Below are positions 1 to 7,350 of a stretch of 11,190 nt of DNA, one piece after another. Made by a program: the position numbers and the translations under genes. Positions within the stretch are counted from its first letter, which is position 1, and the number at the start of each line of letters is the position of its first letter. Source of the stretch: Bacillota bacterium (GTDB taxonomy: Bacteria; Bacillota; Clostridia; Tissierellales; Peptoniphilaceae); the NCBI GenBank assembly GCA_023442495.1, contig JAEZZB010000106.1:1-11190 (forward strand), in the 5' to 3' direction. The notes beneath the pieces are model-generated. The model worked only from the letters and a program-made list of their open reading frames with translations. It had not been told where the DNA came from and did no database searches.

Positions 1-2012
1 AATGAATAAAGTAAAACTGCAATTGCATTGTCCTTTTCTTCACCATCATTGTGTAATCTATTTTTAACGAATTCAATATACCAATCGCAGAATTCAAACC
101 AAATAAACTCATATAAGTTTACTGCAATTATTCCTATTTCATATGTCTTAAAAAGTCTTTCGATATCTTTAGATAATGTGTTTATACGAGAAATCACCCA
201 TTTATCTTCAATGGTTAATTTTTCTTTATTTAATTCATATTCTTTACCATCTTCCATATTCATAAGGATAAATCTAGATGCGTTCCATAATTTATTTGCA
301 AAATTTCTCTTGTCTATTACATCATCATCGATATATCTCATATCATTGCCTGGTGAATTTCCACTTACCAAATTGAATCTTAAAGCGTCTGCTCCATATT
401 TTTCAATTTCGTCAAGCGGATCGATACCATTATCAAGAGATTTAGACATTTTTCTTCCATATTGGTCTCTAACAATACCATTTAGATAAACAGTGTCAAA
501 CGGCAATTTCCCTGTATTGTGTAATGATGAAAATATCATTCTAATTACCCAGAAGAAAATAATGTCATATCCTGTTATGAGTAGATTTGTTGGAAAGAAA
601 TATTTGTAATCTTCTGATTTAGTATTTGGCCAGCCAAGTGTTGAAAATGGCCAAAGCGCTGATGAAAACCATGTGTCAAGTGTATCTGGATCTCTTCTAA
701 CTTTTCCATATTTTTTTTCATCTGGTTTTTCTTTCGAAACAATTATTTGTCCATCTTCAGTGTAATAAACTGGAAGTCTGTGTCCCCACCAAAGCTGTCT
801 TGATATATTCCAATCTCTTATATTTTCTAACCAATTAACATATATTTTCCCGAATCGCTCTGGAATAATCTTGATTTCACCATTATTGTATGCATCAAGT
901 GCAGGTTTAGCTAAAACATCCATTTTTACGAACCATTGATCTGATAAATAAGGTTCTATAATTGCTTTACATCTAGAACAATGACCAACTGCGTGTTCAA
1001 TGTCTTCTATTTTTTCTAATAATCCTTGTTCATCTAAAAGATTTACAACATGTTTTCTTGCTTCAAATCTATCAAGCCCTGATAATTCTCCATATCCTTC
1101 AACGATTTTTGCATCTTCATCCATTACAATACATTGTCCAAGATTATGTCTTTTACCGATTTCAAAATCATTTGGATCGTGAGATGGAGTTATTTTAACA
1201 GCACCTGTACCATATTCTTTATCTACATAATCATCGGCAATTATAGGAATTTCTCTTCCGACTATTGGTAAAATTACCATTTTCCCAACTAAGTCAGAAT
1301 ATCTTTCATCAGTTGGATCAACTGCTACAGCAAGATCTCCAAGCATAGTTTCAGGTCTTGTTGTTGCAATTGTAATAAATCTATTCTCATCTTTAATTGG
1401 ATATTTGAAATACCATAAATGACCTTTTGTATCAACATGATCTACTTCAATATCTGAAAGTGATGTGTGTTGCACTGGACACCAGTTTATAATTCTTTTA
1501 TCTCTGTAAATTAACTTTTCATTGTACATTTTTACAAATACTTCTTCTACAGCATTTGAAAGATTATCACCTAAAGTAAATGCCGATCTTGACCAGTCAG
1601 CAGAAACACCCATTTTTCTAAGTTGTTCGTTTATTCTACCACCGTATTTATGAGTCCAATTCCAAGCTTCTTTTAAAAATCCTTCTCTACCAATTTCTTC
1701 TTTTGTTTTTCCTTCAGATTTTAATTTTTCAACAACTTTAGTTTCTGTAGCTATACTTGCATGATCTGTTCCAGGAAGCCATAATGCTGAATATCCTGAC
1801 ATTCTCTTATATCTAATTACTATATCTTGTAATGTTGATACAAGTGCATGACCCATATGTAAAGTTCCAGTAACATTTGGAGGCGGCATGACTATTGTGA
1901 AAGGTTCTTTCGATTTATCAACTTCGGCTTTAAAATATTCGCCTTCCTCCCATTCCCTATATATCCTATCTTCAAAAGATTTAGGATTATAATTTTTTTC
2001 TAAATTTTTCAT
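1..2012 (-). CDS. valS: Valine--tRNA ligase, C-terminus cut by window edge
   Basis: Class I aminoacyl-tRNA synthetase that attaches valine to tRNA-Val in the cytoplasm and hydrolyses misacylated Thr-tRNA-Val. The frame is open from an ATG at 2012 to the left edge, giving about 670 residues; bacterial ValRS is usually near 880, so roughly 210 residues (anticodon-binding end and C-terminal coiled coil) lie outside. Visible landmarks in order: the ATP-site segment PPPNVTGTLHMGH (HMGH at residues 52-55), the editing-domain motif TTRPET (217-222) followed by MLGD, a Cys pair in HCSRCK (C345, C348) followed by IEPYLSDQWFVKM, and the catalytic loop GRKMSKSLDN (K521-S525). The start is supported by AGGAGG four bases upstream. 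It is transcribed divergently from ppdR. Motifs and their order leave little doubt; the ValRS-type QWFVKM and TTRPET contexts separate it from IleRS and LeuRS. No frameshift is seen in the visible part. Confidence 0.97.
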   Translation of the reverse strand, partial: MKNLEKNYNPKSFEDRIYREWEEGEYFKAEVDKSKEPFTIVMPPPNVTGTLHMGHALVSTLQDIVIRYKRMSGYSALWLPGTDHASIATETKVVEKLKSEGKTKEEIGREGFLKEAWNWTHKYGGRINEQLRKMGVSADWSRSAFTLGDNLSNAVEEVFVKMYNEKLIYRDKRIINWCPVQHTSLSDIEVDHVDTKGHLWYFKYPIKDENRFITIATTRPETMLGDLAVAVDPTDERYSDLVGKMVILPIVGREIPIIADDYVDKEYGTGAVKITPSHDPNDFEIGKRHNLGQCIVMDEDAKIVEGYGELSGLDRFEARKHVVNLLDEQGLLEKIEDIEHAVGHCSRCKAIIEPYLSDQWFVKMDVLAKPALDAYNNGEIKIIPERFGKIYVNWLENIRDWNISRQLWWGHRLPVYYTEDGQIIVSKEKPDEKKYGKVRRDPDTLDTWFSSALWPFSTLGWPNTKSEDYKYFFPTNLLITGYDIIFFWVIRMIFSSLHNTGKLPFDTVYLNGIVRDQYGRKMSKSLDNGIDPLDEIEKYGADALRFNLVSGNSPGNDMRYIDDDVIDKRNFANKLWNASRFILMNMEDGKEYELNKEKLTIEDKWVISRINTLSKDIERLFKTYEIGIIAVNLYEFIWFEFCDWYIEFVKNRLHNDGEEKDNAIAVLLYS

Positions 2013-2015
2013 TTA

Positions 2016-2022
2016 GCCTCCT
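2016..2022 (-). promoter_or_regulatory. Ribosome binding site of valS
   Basis: On the minus strand the sequence reads AGGAGGCTAA and then ATG, a full-strength Shine-Dalgarno with a 4-nt spacer from AGGAGG. It fixes the valS start at 2012. Confidence 0.85.
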
Positions 2023-2063
2023 ACTAATATAATTTAACTCATTTATTATAATTTTATTTAATA

Positions 2064-2092
2064 ATTATAGTATTTAACATAGTTTTAGTCAA
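2064..2092 (-). promoter_or_regulatory. Sigma-A type promoter of valS
   Basis: Read on the minus strand, TTGACT (2092-2087) and a perfect TATAAT (2069-2064) are separated by exactly 17 bases. The predicted start of transcription is near 2057, so the valS leader would be only about 45 nt. That is too short for a T-box leader, and no T-box consensus (GGTGGNACCGCG-like) is present between the gene and the divergent ppdR. Assignment is from motif match only. Confidence 0.8.
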
Positions 2093-2158
2093 GCAAGACA
2101 CTTTAGTAAACAGTTAGATACTAAATTATAGAAATTTAATAAAATTTAGACAATGCTA

Positions 2159-2228
2159 ACATTTTCAAATAATATTTTTATTGTATTTTTAGATTTTATA
2201 ACAATTTATTGATAATTCGTGAAAATGT
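2159..2228. repeat. 9-bp inverted repeat in the divergent valS/ppdR region
   Basis: ACATTTTCA at 2159-2167 is the exact reverse complement of TGAAAATGT at 2220-2228, with 52 bases between. The repeat lies upstream of both divergent promoters. In DNA this AT-rich a 9-bp match can arise by chance, so a binding-site role is only a possibility. Nothing else gene-like is visible in 2013-2306: no RNA gene, riboswitch or small ORF with a ribosome binding site. Confidence 0.25.
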
Positions 2229-2246
2229 AATCTTTATTAAATAATA

Positions 2247-2274
2247 TAGACTTTTTTTCATTTTTTGATATAAT
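2247..2274 (+). promoter_or_regulatory. Promoter of the ppdR-ppdK unit
   Basis: A perfect TATAAT at 2269-2274 has a weaker -35 candidate, TAGACT (2247-2252, four of six matches to TTGACA), 16 bases upstream. The spacer is a T-rich run. Predicted transcription start is near 2281, leaving a leader of about 26 nt that ends in the ppdR Shine-Dalgarno GGAG (2297-2300), six bases before the ATG. No CcpA-type operator was recognised. Confidence 0.65.
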
Positions 2275-2306
2275 ATTATGCATAGGATATTAAATTGGAG
2301 TGAAAA

Positions 2307-3098
2307 ATGCAGAACGAAAAAGTATGGATTCTATCTGATAGAAATTCAAAAACATTAACTCATATTCTTATTAGAAATTATTTTCTACAAGATCTGCAAA
2401 CAGATATAAGAATATATGATAAATTGAATACTAGATCAGAGTTGGAAAAATTTGACTTTTTCATGGATGACCAAATTGTGTATTTTTCGTTTGAAGACAG
2501 TTTAATGGCTGAATATACTAAAAATAAATGTAAAGAATTAGGTATTAAATATCTAGATGTTTACCAAGTAGTATACAAATTTTTAGGAAGTATTTTTTCT
2601 AAAATTTCTAGCGGTGGTGATATTGCTAAAATCGTTAGAGATAGCTTAGAATCCAATCCAGTAGCCTTTGCTTTAAATAATGATGATGGATCTAATCCTA
2701 AATCAATAGTTGAATCAGATATTGTAATTTTAGGGGTTTCTAGAACATCGAAAACACCTCTATCTATTTACATGTCTAATATCGGATATAGAGTTACAAA
2801 TATTCCCTTGGTACCAGAAATTGAACTACCAAAAGAGTTGTTCATGATTGATCCGAATAAAATATTTGCTCTAGTTATGAATCCTAAGCAGCTATCAGAG
2901 GTAAGAAAACAAAGAATACATTCTTTAGGTATTCCTCATGATTCAGGATATGCAAGCATTGAAAGAATCCTCAAAGAATTAGAATACTGTAATTTAGTAA
3001 TTGAGAAATTGAACTGTGTTTCAATTGATATGACACATATGTCAATTGAAGAAGCATCCGATATAATAAAAAACTCTATAGACAAAAGGAAGGGGTAA
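2307..3098 (+). CDS. ppdR: Pyruvate, phosphate dikinase regulatory protein (bifunctional Ser/Thr kinase and phosphorylase)
   Basis: Member of the PDRP/DUF299 family (YqfL of Bacillus, PpsR of Escherichia). Family members inactivate PPDK by ADP-dependent phosphorylation of a threonine beside its catalytic histidine and reactivate it by Pi-dependent removal that yields pyrophosphate. At 263 residues it has the usual family length (about 270). The C-terminal half is typical: DDG at 126-128, the P-loop GVSRTSKTPLS at 143-153, then IPLVPEIELPKELF, IDPNKIFAL, RKQRI, YASIERILKELEY, and a final D-T-IEE segment. The N-terminal half is divergent: the usual SDSxGETAE stretch reads SDRNSKTLT (residues 10-18), and the basic PG segment before DDG is not recognisable. 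Adjacency to ppdK, 2 nt downstream and on the same transcript, strongly supports PPDK rather than PEP synthase as the target. Family assignment is firm; full bifunctional activity is inferred. Confidence 0.93.
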   Translation: MQNEKVWILSDRNSKTLTHILIRNYFLQDLQTDIRIYDKLNTRSELEKFDFFMDDQIVYFSFEDSLMAEYTKNKCKELGIKYLDVYQVVYKFLGSIFSKISSGGDIAKIVRDSLESNPVAFALNNDDGSNPKSIVESDIVILGVSRTSKTPLSIYMSNIGYRVTNIPLVPEIELPKELFMIDPNKIFALVMNPKQLSEVRKQRIHSLGIPHDSGYASIERILKELEYCNLVIEKLNCVSIDMTHMSIEEASDIIKNSIDKRKG

Positions 3099-3100
3099 AA

Positions 3101-5758
3101 ATGGAAAAGAAATACGTTTATGGCTTTGATGAAGGTCAAAAAGAAATGAGAAGCCTTCTAGGGGGTAAAGGTGCTAACCTTGCAGAAATGACAAGACTTG
3201 GTATCAACGTACCTTATGGTTTTACAGTAACTACTGAAGCTTGTATCAGATATTATGATGAAAATGGTAAAATCTGGGATACATTAGTAGAAGAAATTAA
3301 GAAACATGTTGCAAAAACAGAAGAAGAATTAGGAAAGAAATTTGGTGATAATACAAATCCTCTACTATTCTCAGTTAGATCTGGTGCTGTTGTTTCCATG
3401 CCAGGTATGATGGATACAGTATTAAACTTAGGACTTACAGATGAATCTGTTGAAGGTTTAGCACAACATACAGGAAATCCAAGATTTGCATACGACTCAT
3501 ATAGAAGATTTATTCAAATGTTCTCAGACGTATCAAAAGGTATCGACAAAGAATTATTTGAAGATGTACTTACAGAAGAAAGAGAAAAAGCAGGCGTTCA
3601 ATTAGATAAAGACATTCCTGCTGAAAGCTTAAAAGAAGTAGTAAGAAGATATAAAGAAATCTACAAAAATGAATTAGGTGAAGATTTCCCACAAGATCCA
3701 TACCAACAATTATTAGACGCTGTTACAGCAGTATTTAAATCATGGAACAATGAGAGAGCTATATTATATAGAAAATTAAATAATATTCCACATGATTTGG
3801 GTACAGCAGTTAACGTTCAATCAATGGTGTTTGGTAATGGTGGAGATAACTCTGGTACAGGGGTTGCATTTACAAGAAATCCTTCAACAGGAGAAAATAA
3901 ATTATTCGGTGAATATCTAATAAATGCACAAGGTGAAGATGTAGTAGCTGGTATTAGAACTCCAGAACATATTTCTCACTTACATGATCAAATGCCTGAA
4001 GTTTATGATGAATTCTTCAAGACAGGTGAATTATTAGAAAGACATTATAGAGATATGCAAGACCTTGAATTTACTATCGAAGATGGTAGATTATTCATCT
4101 TACAAACAAGATCAGGTAAAAGAACTGCTCAAGCAGCTGTAAATATAGCCGTAGATTTAGTAGAAGAAGGTTTAAGAACTAAAGAAGAAGCTTTAATGAT
4201 GATTGAACCTACACAATTAGATCAATTACTACATCCTAAATTTGATCAAAAAGCATTAGAAAATGCTGAAAAATTGACTAAAGGTTTAGCAGCTTCACCA
4301 GGAGCAGCTACAGGATACATTTCATTTACCGCAAATGATGCTATGTTAAGAAATGCTAAAGAAGAACCAGTTATCTTAGTTCGTACAGAAACTTCACCAG
4401 AAGACTTACAAGGTATGGACTCAGCTAAGGGTATCTTAACATCACGTGGTGGTATGACATCTCACGCTGCAGTAGTAGCTAGAGGTATGGGTAAATGTTG
4501 CGTTGCTGGTGCTCACGAAGTTAAAGTTGATGAAGTAAATAAAGTAGTTACTATTGGCGACTTACAATTAGGCGAAGGCGACATGATTTCATTAGACGGT
4601 TCAACAGGTGCTGTATATAAAGGAAAGATTGAAACAATTGATCCTGAATTATCAGGTAAATTTGCAACATTTATGACATGGGCTGATGAAGTAAGAAGAT
4701 TACAAGTTAGAGCAAATGCTGATACTCCTCATGATGCTCAACAAGCTTTAGACTTAGGTGCTGAAGGTGTTGGTTTATGTCGTACAGAGCATATGTTCTT
4801 TGCAGAAGACAGAATCAATGCAGTAAGAGAAATGATTCTTTCAAAATCAAGAGAACAAAGAGAAAAAGCTTTAGCTAAAATTGAACCAGTTCAAGAACAA
4901 GACTTCTTCGATATATATAAAGTTATGGATGGAAGAAATGTTACAATCAGACTTTTAGATCCACCACTACACGAATTTGTACCTCATACAGATGAAGATA
5001 TCGCTATCGTAGCTAATGAATTAGGTGTAACAATATTAGAACAAAAGAAAGTTATTGACGACTTACATGAAGTAAACCCAATGTTAGGACATAGAGGTTT
5101 AAGACTTGCTATCACATTCCCAGAAATCTATCAAATGCAAGCAAGAGCTATAGCTAAAGCTGCAGTTAGAGTATCTAAAGAAGGAATCGAAGTTCATCCA
5201 GAAATAATGATTCCTCTAGCTGGTGATGCTAAAGAATTAGAAGTTGTAGCAAACTCAGTAAGAAAAGAAATCGAAAAAGTATTTGAAGAAGAAGGAGTTA
5301 ATTTAGAATACCATGTTGGTACAATGATTGAAATTCCAAGAGCAACATTGTTAGCTGATGAAATCGCTGAAGTAGCAGAATTCTTCTCATTCGGTACAAA
5401 TGACTTAACACAATTAACATACGGATTCTCAAGAGATGATGCTGGTAAATTCCTAACTCAATACTTAGATGACGGTATCTTTGAAAAAGATCCATTCCAA
5501 GTACTTGATCAAAAAGGTGTTGGTAAATTAATGATCAATGCAGTTAAATTAGGAAAACAAGCAAGAAAAGATATCAAATTAGGTATCTGTGGTGAACATG
5601 GTGGTGAGCCATCTTCAGTAGCATTCTGTGATGAATTAGGACTTGACTATGTTTCATGTTCTCCATTCAGAGTTCCAATATCAAGACTTGCAGCAGCTCA
5701 AAAATCAATTAGAGACAAACAATTACAAATGACAAGACTTATTGACTTAGGTATATAA
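3101..5758 (+). CDS. ppdK: Pyruvate, phosphate dikinase
   Basis: Cytoplasmic enzyme that interconverts ATP + Pi + pyruvate and AMP + PPi + PEP. In anaerobes it often runs toward ATP and pyruvate using PPi, or supplies PEP. At 885 residues it has the size of the Clostridium symbiosum enzyme. Domains in order: N-terminal ATP-grasp (GGKGANLAEM with K23; VRSGAVVSMPGMMDT with R93), central phosphohistidine domain (GGMTSHAAVVARG with catalytic H455 and regulatory T453), and C-terminal TIM barrel for pyruvate/PEP (R561 in GLCRTEH, R617 in RLLDPPLHEF, MLGHRG, E744 in MIEIPRA, SFGTNDLTQ, and the proton-donor C830 in GICGEHGGEP). H455, R561 and R617 fall at the same numbers as in C. symbiosum. The start has a purine-rich Shine-Dalgarno, AGGAAGGGG, lying in the last codons of ppdR, which suggests coupled translation. 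Codons such as ATC, TTC and GGT appear more often than in the flanking genes, as expected for high expression. A strong terminator follows. Confidence 0.98.
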   Translation: MEKKYVYGFDEGQKEMRSLLGGKGANLAEMTRLGINVPYGFTVTTEACIRYYDENGKIWDTLVEEIKKHVAKTEEELGKKFGDNTNPLLFSVRSGAVVSMPGMMDTVLNLGLTDESVEGLAQHTGNPRFAYDSYRRFIQMFSDVSKGIDKELFEDVLTEEREKAGVQLDKDIPAESLKEVVRRYKEIYKNELGEDFPQDPYQQLLDAVTAVFKSWNNERAILYRKLNNIPHDLGTAVNVQSMVFGNGGDNSGTGVAFTRNPSTGENKLFGEYLINAQGEDVVAGIRTPEHISHLHDQMPEVYDEFFKTGELLERHYRDMQDLEFTIEDGRLFILQTRSGKRTAQAAVNIAVDLVEEGLRTKEEALMMIEPTQLDQLLHPKFDQKALENAEKLTKGLAASPGAATGYISFTANDAMLRNAKEEPVILVRTETSPEDLQGMDSAKGILTSRGGMTSHAAVVARGMGKCCVAGAHEVKVDEVNKVVTIGDLQLGEGDMISLDGSTGAVYKGKIETIDPELSGKFATFMTWADEVRRLQVRANADTPHDAQQALDLGAEGVGLCRTEHMFFAEDRINAVREMILSKSREQREKALAKIEPVQEQDFFDIYKVMDGRNVTIRLLDPPLHEFVPHTDEDIAIVANELGVTILEQKKVIDDLHEVNPMLGHRGLRLAITFPEIYQMQARAIAKAAVRVSKEGIEVHPEIMIPLAGDAKELEVVANSVRKEIEKVFEEEGVNLEYHVGTMIEIPRATLLADEIAEVAEFFSFGTNDLTQLTYGFSRDDAGKFLTQYLDDGIFEKDPFQVLDQKGVGKLMINAVKLGKQARKDIKLGICGEHGGEPSSVAFCDELGLDYVSCSPFRVPISRLAAAQKSIRDKQLQMTRLIDLGI

Positions 5759-5797
5759 TTAATGCTACTTAATTAGAATTTGTAAAATAGAAATAAT

Positions 5798-5829
5798 AAA
5801 TGGTAAACTCAGAAACGAGTTTACCATTT
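5798..5829 (+). terminator. Rho-independent terminator of ppdR-ppdK
   Basis: A perfect 13-bp stem (5798-5810 pairing with 5817-5829, core TGGTAAACTC/GAGTTTACCA) has a 6-nt loop AGAAAC. The T run begins inside the right arm and continues as TTTTTATTG. It lies 39 bases after the ppdK stop. Read on the minus strand, the stem is followed by ATTATTTC, a weaker T-rich tail, so it may also stop the converging pyr transcript, whose last gene ends 155 bases away. The rest of the gap, to 5984, is AT-rich with no other hairpin of note, gene or RNA seen. Confidence 0.9.
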
Positions 5830-5984
5830 TTATTGTAAAATAATTGATTTTTGTCTAATTCTTCAAATTGTTTTGATAAGTAATTAGTCATATAGTGCAA
5901 AAAATAAATTAAAAATAATTAAATTATGAATAATCCTAAACTTAAATAGTAACTAATTTATAATAATATTTGCATTTATAAAAT

Positions 5985-6650
5985 TTATTTTACTCCATAT
6001 TCAGCATAATATGCTTCTATATCTCTAATATTACCTTCAGTCAATACATCCGCATTTTCTTGTAGATATTCAACTACTTCTTTCATATTTACTATTGAAG
6101 CGGTTTTAAAATTGTATAAATTCGATATTTCTTGGAGTGCTGTCTGTGTTTTAGATTTACCATGTTCATTTCTATCAAGTGAAACTATTAAGCCAACAAC
6201 CTCAACTTCTTCATTCATTGTAATTATTGGATAGGTTTCTTCGATTGATTTTCCTGATGTTGCTACATCTTCAATAATTAAAACTTTTAATTTTCTATCT
6301 ATTTTTTCACCTAAGAATATGCCCATATCACCATGGTCTTTTTCTTCTTTTCTATTGGATGAGAAATTAATTTCTTTATTATATAGTTCATAGAAAGCAA
6401 TTGATGTAGCTACAGCAAGAGGAATTCCTTTATATGCTGGTCCGAATATTAAGTCAAAATCAAGTCCAAAATTTTCATTAATTGATTTAGCATAGAATTC
6501 TCCTAGTTTTTTCAATTCATATCCAGAATTAAATTCACCAGCATTCATGAAAAATGGTGACTTCCTTCCACTTTTTAAAGTAAAATTTCCAAATTTTAAA
6601 ACTTTGCTTTCTAACATAAAATCAATAAATTCTTTTTTGTAGTTTTGCAT
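5985..6650 (-). CDS. pyrE: Orotate phosphoribosyltransferase
   Basis: Transfers ribose 5-phosphate from PRPP to orotate to form OMP, step five of UMP synthesis; members of the family work as dimers in the cytoplasm. The 221-residue protein shows the family landmarks: KSGRKSPFFMNAGEF (27-40), FGPAYKGIPLA (69-79), the flexible catalytic loop NRKEEKDHGDMG (99-110), and the PRPP-binding loop VLIIEDVATSGKS (123-135) with the acidic pair E127-D128. The start ATG follows the pyrF stop by one base, and its AGAGG site lies inside the last codons of pyrF, so translation is likely coupled. It is the last gene of the operon; no separate terminator is seen immediately after it, and the hairpin shared with ppdK is the nearest candidate. 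Length and motifs are ordinary for the family. Confidence 0.97.
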   Translation of the reverse strand: MQNYKKEFIDFMLESKVLKFGNFTLKSGRKSPFFMNAGEFNSGYELKKLGEFYAKSINENFGLDFDLIFGPAYKGIPLAVATSIAFYELYNKEINFSSNRKEEKDHGDMGIFLGEKIDRKLKVLIIEDVATSGKSIEETYPIITMNEEVEVVGLIVSLDRNEHGKSKTQTALQEISNLYNFKTASIVNMKEVVEYLQENADVLTEGNIRDIEAYYAEYGVK

Positions 6651-6651
6651 T

Positions 6652-7350
6652 TTAACCTCTCATAATCTCTTCAATTTCATTATAAGTAATGTATGGATTT
6701 TCGCTATTTGTTATACTCCTACCCACAACTATAAAGCTAGATTCTTCTTCTAAAGCTGTTCGAGGAGTTGCTACTCTTTTTTGATCATCTTTGCTATCAT
6801 TTGTAAGTCTAATACCTGGTGTAACTGTCAAGAAATCATCTCCACATATTTCATGTATTTTCTTTGATTCTAAAACTGAACATACAACGCCATCAAGACC
6901 TGCTTTTTTTGCATTTTTAGCATAATGTAATACAACATCTAAAACTTCACCTTTAATTAATAATTCATTGTTCATTATTTCTTTAGAGGTTGAAGTTAAT
7001 TGTGTTATTCCAATACAAAGAGGTCTTTTATCTCCTATTTTACCTTCTTCAAGTCCTTCAATAGCTGCCTTCATCATTTCAATACCACCTGCACATTGTA
7101 AATCTACTATATCCACATTAAGCTTTGCTAAATTTCTCATGGTAGATTTTACAGTATTTGGAATATCATGAAGTTTTAAATCAAGAAATATATTATGTCC
7201 TCTTTCTTTTATCTTTTCTAATATCTGAGGTCCAGCACTGTAAAATAGTTCCATTCCCACTTTAACATTGATTTGTTTATCAAATTTATCTAAAAAATCT
7301 AATGCCTTTTTTTCATTTGGAAAATCTAATGCTACAATTGTTTTATTCAT
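6652..7350 (-). CDS. pyrF: Orotidine 5'-phosphate decarboxylase
   Basis: Decarboxylates OMP to UMP, the final step of de novo pyrimidine synthesis. The 232-residue protein is of the short bacterial type (group as in Bacillus PyrF). It opens with the beta strand IVALDF (5-10), has K30 in NVKVGMELF, and carries the signature FLDLKLHDIPNTV (55-67) containing the catalytic array D57-K59-D62. VTPGIRL (near 176) and VVGRSIT (phosphate-binding region near 204) close the TIM barrel. The ATG lies inside the end of pyrD (8-nt overlap), and AGGAG sits six bases upstream of it, within pyrD codons. The next gene, pyrE, starts one base after its stop. All key residues are present, so activity is expected. 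Confidence 0.97.
   Translation of the reverse strand: MNKTIVALDFPNEKKALDFLDKFDKQINVKVGMELFYSAGPQILEKIKERGHNIFLDLKLHDIPNTVKSTMRNLAKLNVDIVDLQCAGGIEMMKAAIEGLEEGKIGDKRPLCIGITQLTSTSKEIMNNELLIKGEVLDVVLHYAKNAKKAGLDGVVCSVLESKKIHEICGDDFLTVTPGIRLTNDSKDDQKRVATPRTALEEESSFIVVGRSITNSENPYITYNEIEEIMRG

Noticed and set aside
28..489. Plus-strand open frame of 153 codons
   Set aside because: It lies wholly antisense to valS, is rich in Ser, Ile, Leu and Phe as expected of a shadow, and has no ribosome binding site.
1000..1182. Plus-strand open frame of 60 codons
   Set aside because: Antisense to the valS editing/catalytic region; no family resemblance.
2013..2306. Possible T-box, small RNA or small ORF in the divergent gap
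   Set aside because: No T-box consensus, no GC-rich hairpin followed by a T run, and no ORF with a ribosome binding site was found; only promoters and one weak inverted repeat.
2936..3139. Minus-strand open frame across the ppdR/ppdK junction
   Set aside because: Overlaps two well-supported genes on the other strand and has no start signal or recognisable motif.
5298..5495. Minus-strand open frame inside ppdK
   Set aside because: Overlaps the conserved PEP-binding motifs MIEIPRA and SFGTNDLTQ of PpdK; a shadow frame.
5830..5984. Possible small gene or second terminator after pyrE
   Set aside because: AT-rich sequence without a stable hairpin or a start codon with Shine-Dalgarno on either strand.
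6968..7171. Plus-strand open frame inside pyrF
   Set aside because: Antisense to pyrF upstream and downstream of its catalytic core; no ribosome binding site.
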